DNA of 64,000 nucleotides from Mesostigma viride (lineage: Eukaryota > Streptophyta > Mesostigmatophyceae > Mesostigmatales > Mesostigmataceae): assembly GCA_009746045.1 (NCBI GenBank), contig RPFO01000240.1:319501-383500 (forward strand), in the 5' to 3' direction. This document shows, one piece after another, positions 63,524 through 64,000 of the stretch (the stretch's first letter is position 1; every line of letters begins with the position of its first letter). The position numbers and the translations under genes were made by a program. The notes under the pieces are model-generated. The model did no database searches. It saw only the letters and a program-made list of their open reading frames with translations, and had not been told where the DNA came from.

Positions 63524-64000
63524 ATGCCAGCCCCGGGAGCGCAGCTTCAACAAGTCGCCCTGTAAAGCTTGGGATTCACCTCCAAATTTCCGACACAGAT
63601 TTTCAAACGCGCATGCCCCAGCTCCTAGATGCAATAGCAAGCCAGTTGGCCATTGATAAGTCCTGCCTTAGGGTAAAAAATGCATCAGTCGCTAGTGACA
63701 TCAGTTTGACAACCACACCTCGCTCTGGCGGGATAACCGTGGGAACTGGCTACACACTCCCACCCACAGCTGTGCCAGGATCCAGAAACTCGGCAGAGGC
63801 AGGCACTAGCAATATATCGAAGATGATCCTACCAAAACAAGGTGCCTCACAGACTGGGCAAGATGCCTCAAAGATGACCGGCACTGTGGCAGCTAGGGGC
63901 CAGACAATGCTAACCTCAGGAGCCGCTGCTCGCCGCTCCTCACTAGTCCACGGCATGCAAAAAAGGCGCACTGCCCCCATGAGATACCGGCCAGGCTTTG
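63524..64000 (+). CDS. Exon continuing past the window, unknown surface-type protein
   Basis: A pyrimidine tract and TCCTCAG (to 63523) precede an open frame with no stop to base 64000 (159 codons). The exon starts with two bases that complete the codon begun at 62357. The first part reads VKLGIHLQISDTDFQTRMPQ, then LLDAIASQLAIDKSCLRV: a strand-helix-strand pattern like the small repeat domains in large algal surface proteins, by inference. The rest is Ser/Thr/Gly-rich. There is no ATG near the start, consistent with an internal exon. Confidence 0.5.

Overview
The window looks like nuclear DNA of a eukaryote with intron-containing genes and a heavy transposon load. I infer a protist, most likely a green alga, because of the combination of DIRS-type tyrosine-recombinase retrotransposons, a Copia-type gag, LINE relics, TTAA-flanked DNA elements and kilobase-scale tetranucleotide arrays. 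There is no bacterial-style gene packing, rRNA, CRISPR array or operon. The species cannot be named from the sequence.

Host genes are few. One gene on the + strand ends with exons at 10340-10849, 19125-19276 and 19423-19483; the splice phases agree and it encodes a membrane protein. A second + strand gene has exons at 61701-62357 and from 63524 to the window end. A small terminal exon on the - strand lies at 23374-23538. Three or four short ORFs are uncertain.

Most of the rest is layered mobile DNA. (1) DIRS-like retrotransposons of the PAT layout (A1 - gag/RT/RNase H/recombinase - B1 - A2 - B2): a nearly complete one on the - strand at 24049-29526, inserted inside a (GTGA)n array; one on the + strand at 38987-42923, truncated in RNase H; the recombinase tail and terminus of another at 2-918; and terminal pieces at 9194-10088, 20561-21268, 46357-47015, 51498-52076, 58270-58510 and 59858-60596. 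(2) A gag-only Copia-like LTR element at 48211-51431 with 746-bp LTRs and a 5-bp target duplication. (3) A TTAA-flanked family of about 1.9 kb (34221-36113, 55746-57656, and diverged copies at 47706-55135 and 58515-59857). (4) A palindrome-ended family of about 1.8 kb (38949-45978 and 52622-54464). (5) A 1.34-kb piggyBac-like element at 43971-45314. (6) LINE 3' relics at 6250-6480, 7775-8120, 11930-12290 and 12841-13075. (7) tRNA-related SINE-like copies at 17537-17800 and 37437-37690. (8) A tandem repeat family with long and short forms at 4507-6121, 6483-6927 and 15345-17464.

Two stretches are nested. At 38949-45978 a palindrome-ended element holds the second DIRS element and the piggyBac-like element. 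At 47706-55135 a TTAA element holds the Copia element, a solo DIRS A unit and the second palindrome-ended element. Removing the nested insertions restores lengths close to those of sister copies.

The most notable coding observation is a 2A-like motif (DVEANPGP) between the RNase H and tyrosine recombinase domains of the 24-29 kb DIRS element. That element also carries a series of same-direction frameshifts, nearly all in G/C runs, which points to homopolymer undercalling in the assembly or to decay.
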